A stretch of 6,561 nt of DNA, from positions 1 through 6,561 of the forward strand of contig JAEZQV010000334.1 in assembly GCA_023441125.1 (NCBI GenBank). Direction: 5' to 3'. Positions within the stretch are counted from its first letter, which is position 1; each line of letters starts with the position of its first letter. The translations under genes and the position numbers were made by a program. Under the pieces are notes generated by a model. The model saw only the letters and a list, made by a program, of their open reading frames with translations. It was not told the DNA's origin and searched no databases. This DNA comes from Bacillota bacterium. GTDB lineage: Bacteria; Bacillota_C; Negativicutes; Sporomusales; Sporomusaceae. Below, one piece after another: positions 5,535 to 6,561 of this stretch.

Positions 5535-6476
5535 ATGCATAAGGAAACAAAAGGCAAAGTATATAGACGTGCCCTGTTGTGGCTGAGGAAGGCCGGGTTT
5601 TGTTTGTGCATTCTGATGATAGCAATTGGGACCGCCGGCTGTACGGTTTCGCAGCAGCCGGTACGCTTGCCGGTGGACAACCGGCCGGTGCTGCGTATCG
5701 GCGCCTGCCCGGTCGAAAGCGTAGCCAAGACACAGGATCAATTACAGCCGTTGGTTGCCTATCTGGAAAAAAAGACCGGCTTTAAGGTCGAACTGACAGT
5801 CACTGCTGATTATCAGAGCGTAATCAACAAAATGCGCCAGCAGCAGATTGATGTAGCCTGGTTCGGACCGTTTTCCTACATCCTGGCTCATAAGGAAGCC
5901 GGTGCCCAGGCTTTTGCCGGCACGGAGAACAACAAAAGCGGCAAGATCTATTACAGCCTGTTTATCACTCATCCGGATTCCGGCATCAGGCAGGTCACCG
6001 AACTGCGGGGCCGCAGCCTGGCTTATACCGATCCGGGTTCGACCTCCGGGTACCTCATCCCCAAAGCCATGCTGCTTAAAGCTGGCTTAAACCCGGATAA
6101 GGATTTAAAGTCAGTAACCTTTCTCGGCCATCATGACATCGCGGTGTTAGCCGTAAAAAAACGGCAGGTGGATGCTGCCGTAGTATCGAGTATTATTTTG
6201 AACAATATGCGGGACAAGGGCTTGGTCGGAGACAGAGATTACCGTGTTATTCAAACCTCGGAGGCCATACCGGGCTCAGGCGCTGTCTGGGCTTACCGCG
6301 CCGGCCTGCCGGCAGATACTGCCGCTAAAGTACAAGCGGCTTTCTTCAGTGCCAATCAGGAAGAAGGCGCCCTGGGAATTTTCGCAACCGAAATTGGTAC
6401 GTTTTTTCCGGTAGATGATCATGACTATGATATTATTCGCGAGACATCTCGGTTGTTAGGGATGGATGCAATTTGA
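5535..6476 (+). CDS. PhnD-like phosphate/phosphonate-type substrate-binding lipoprotein
   Basis: A 313-residue exported binding protein of the PhnD/phosphonate-binding family. The N-terminus has basic residues, then a hydrophobic segment (about 20-35) ending in G-T-A-G-C36, a lipobox-like site. The mature protein would be lipid-anchored outside the cytoplasmic membrane. The binding fold starts at V-L-R-I-G-A-C-P and continues with L-Q-P-L-V-A-Y-L-E-K-K-T-G-F-K-V. Family signatures include D-V-A-W-F-G-P-F-S-Y-I-L-A, E-L-R-G-R-S-L-A-Y-T-D-P-G-S-T-S-G-Y-L-I-P and A-V-K-K-R-Q-V-D-A-A-V-V. The D-P-G-S-T-S-G loop normally contacts the anionic ligand. Family members serve phosphonate, phosphite or phosphate uptake, and others feed ligand signals to membrane sensor kinases. 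No ABC ATPase gene adjoins it. The next gene overlaps its end and begins with a probable membrane segment, so either a permease or a sensor partner is possible. ATG 5535 is preferred over ATG 5514 on ribosome-binding-site spacing. The ligand is unknown. Confidence 0.88.
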   Translation: MHKETKGKVYRRALLWLRKAGFCLCILMIAIGTAGCTVSQQPVRLPVDNRPVLRIGACPVESVAKTQDQLQPLVAYLEKKTGFKVELTVTADYQSVINKMRQQQIDVAWFGPFSYILAHKEAGAQAFAGTENNKSGKIYYSLFITHPDSGIRQVTELRGRSLAYTDPGSTSGYLIPKAMLLKAGLNPDKDLKSVTFLGHHDIAVLAVKKRQVDAAVVSSIILNNMRDKGLVGDRDYRVIQTSEAIPGSGAVWAYRAGLPADTAAKVQAAFFSANQEEGALGIFATEIGTFFPVDDHDYDIIRETSRLLGMDAI

Positions 6477-6561
6477 TTACGCGATTTTTGGCCAAACAGA
6501 ATAGATCCGGCTGGCTGGTATCCATTCCTGTCCGTACGTTGGGAGCCGTGCTGGTTATGCT
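6473..6561 (+). CDS. Start of a membrane-anchored protein (3' end outside window)
   Basis: An open frame starts at TTG 6473, overlapping the PhnD-like stop codon by four bases (TTGA), and runs to the window edge. AGGGATGG at 6458-6465 gives a ribosome binding site at good distance. The 29 visible codons read M-I-T-R-F-L-A-K-Q-N-R, then S-G-W-L-V-S-I-P-V-R-T-L-G-A-V-L-V-M, a short basic N-terminus leading into what looks like a first membrane segment. The tight overlap predicts co-translation with the PhnD-like lipoprotein. The fragment is too short to name. A sensor kinase, chemoreceptor, cyclase or ABC permease would all fit. Confidence 0.6.
   Translation, partial: MITRFLAKQNRSGWLVSIPVRTLGAVLVM

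Noticed and set aside
1..6561. CRISPR array, tRNA genes, insertion sequence or prophage parts
   Set aside because: No regularly spaced repeats, cloverleaf-like sequences, transposase or integrase motifs or terminal inverted repeats were seen.

Overview
The window reads as chromosomal DNA of an anaerobic, corrinoid-using, low-to-mid GC Firmicute, probably an acetogen-like organism; Negativicutes such as the Sporomusa group would fit. This is inferred from gene content (a bacterial-type [2Fe-2S] corrinoid reductive activase beside a methyltransferase corrinoid protein), strong Shine-Dalgarno sequences and TTG start codons. No rRNA or other phylogenetic marker is present, so the taxonomic guess is weak. 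All genes lie on the + strand.

Layout. (1) 1-816: the C-terminal two thirds of a major facilitator superfamily transporter, helices 5 to 12, whose start lies outside the window. (2) 817-1022: a spacer with a 13-bp hairpin, then an imperfect palindrome that may be a GntR-type operator. (3) 1023-5156: a tight four-gene operon made of a GntR/UTRA regulator, a cobalamin-binding corrinoid protein, a RACE-type corrinoid activation ATPase and a uroporphyrinogen decarboxylase (UroD)-like methyltransferase. A strong intrinsic terminator at 5260-5300 closes it. (4) 5301-5534: an AT-rich spacer with a good promoter candidate and a long leader. (5) 5535-6476: a PhnD-like periplasmic binding lipoprotein. 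(6) From 6473: the beginning of a membrane-anchored protein that overlaps the PhnD-like gene and is cut by the window edge.

How the parts fit. The UroD-like enzyme would move a methyl group to or from the cobalamin on the small corrinoid protein. The RACE protein would rescue that protein by ATP-driven reduction of inactive Co(II) to Co(I). The GntR/UTRA protein probably senses the methylated substrate or a related metabolite and controls the operon. The upstream transporter could import the substrate, but this is only positional inference. The substrate cannot be read from the sequence. The most notable points are that the only methyltransferase in the operon lacks the His-X-Cys...Cys zinc signature of MtaA/MtbA/CmuA, and that the PhnD-like lipoprotein is followed by a membrane protein and not by a recognisable phosphonate ABC ATPase.
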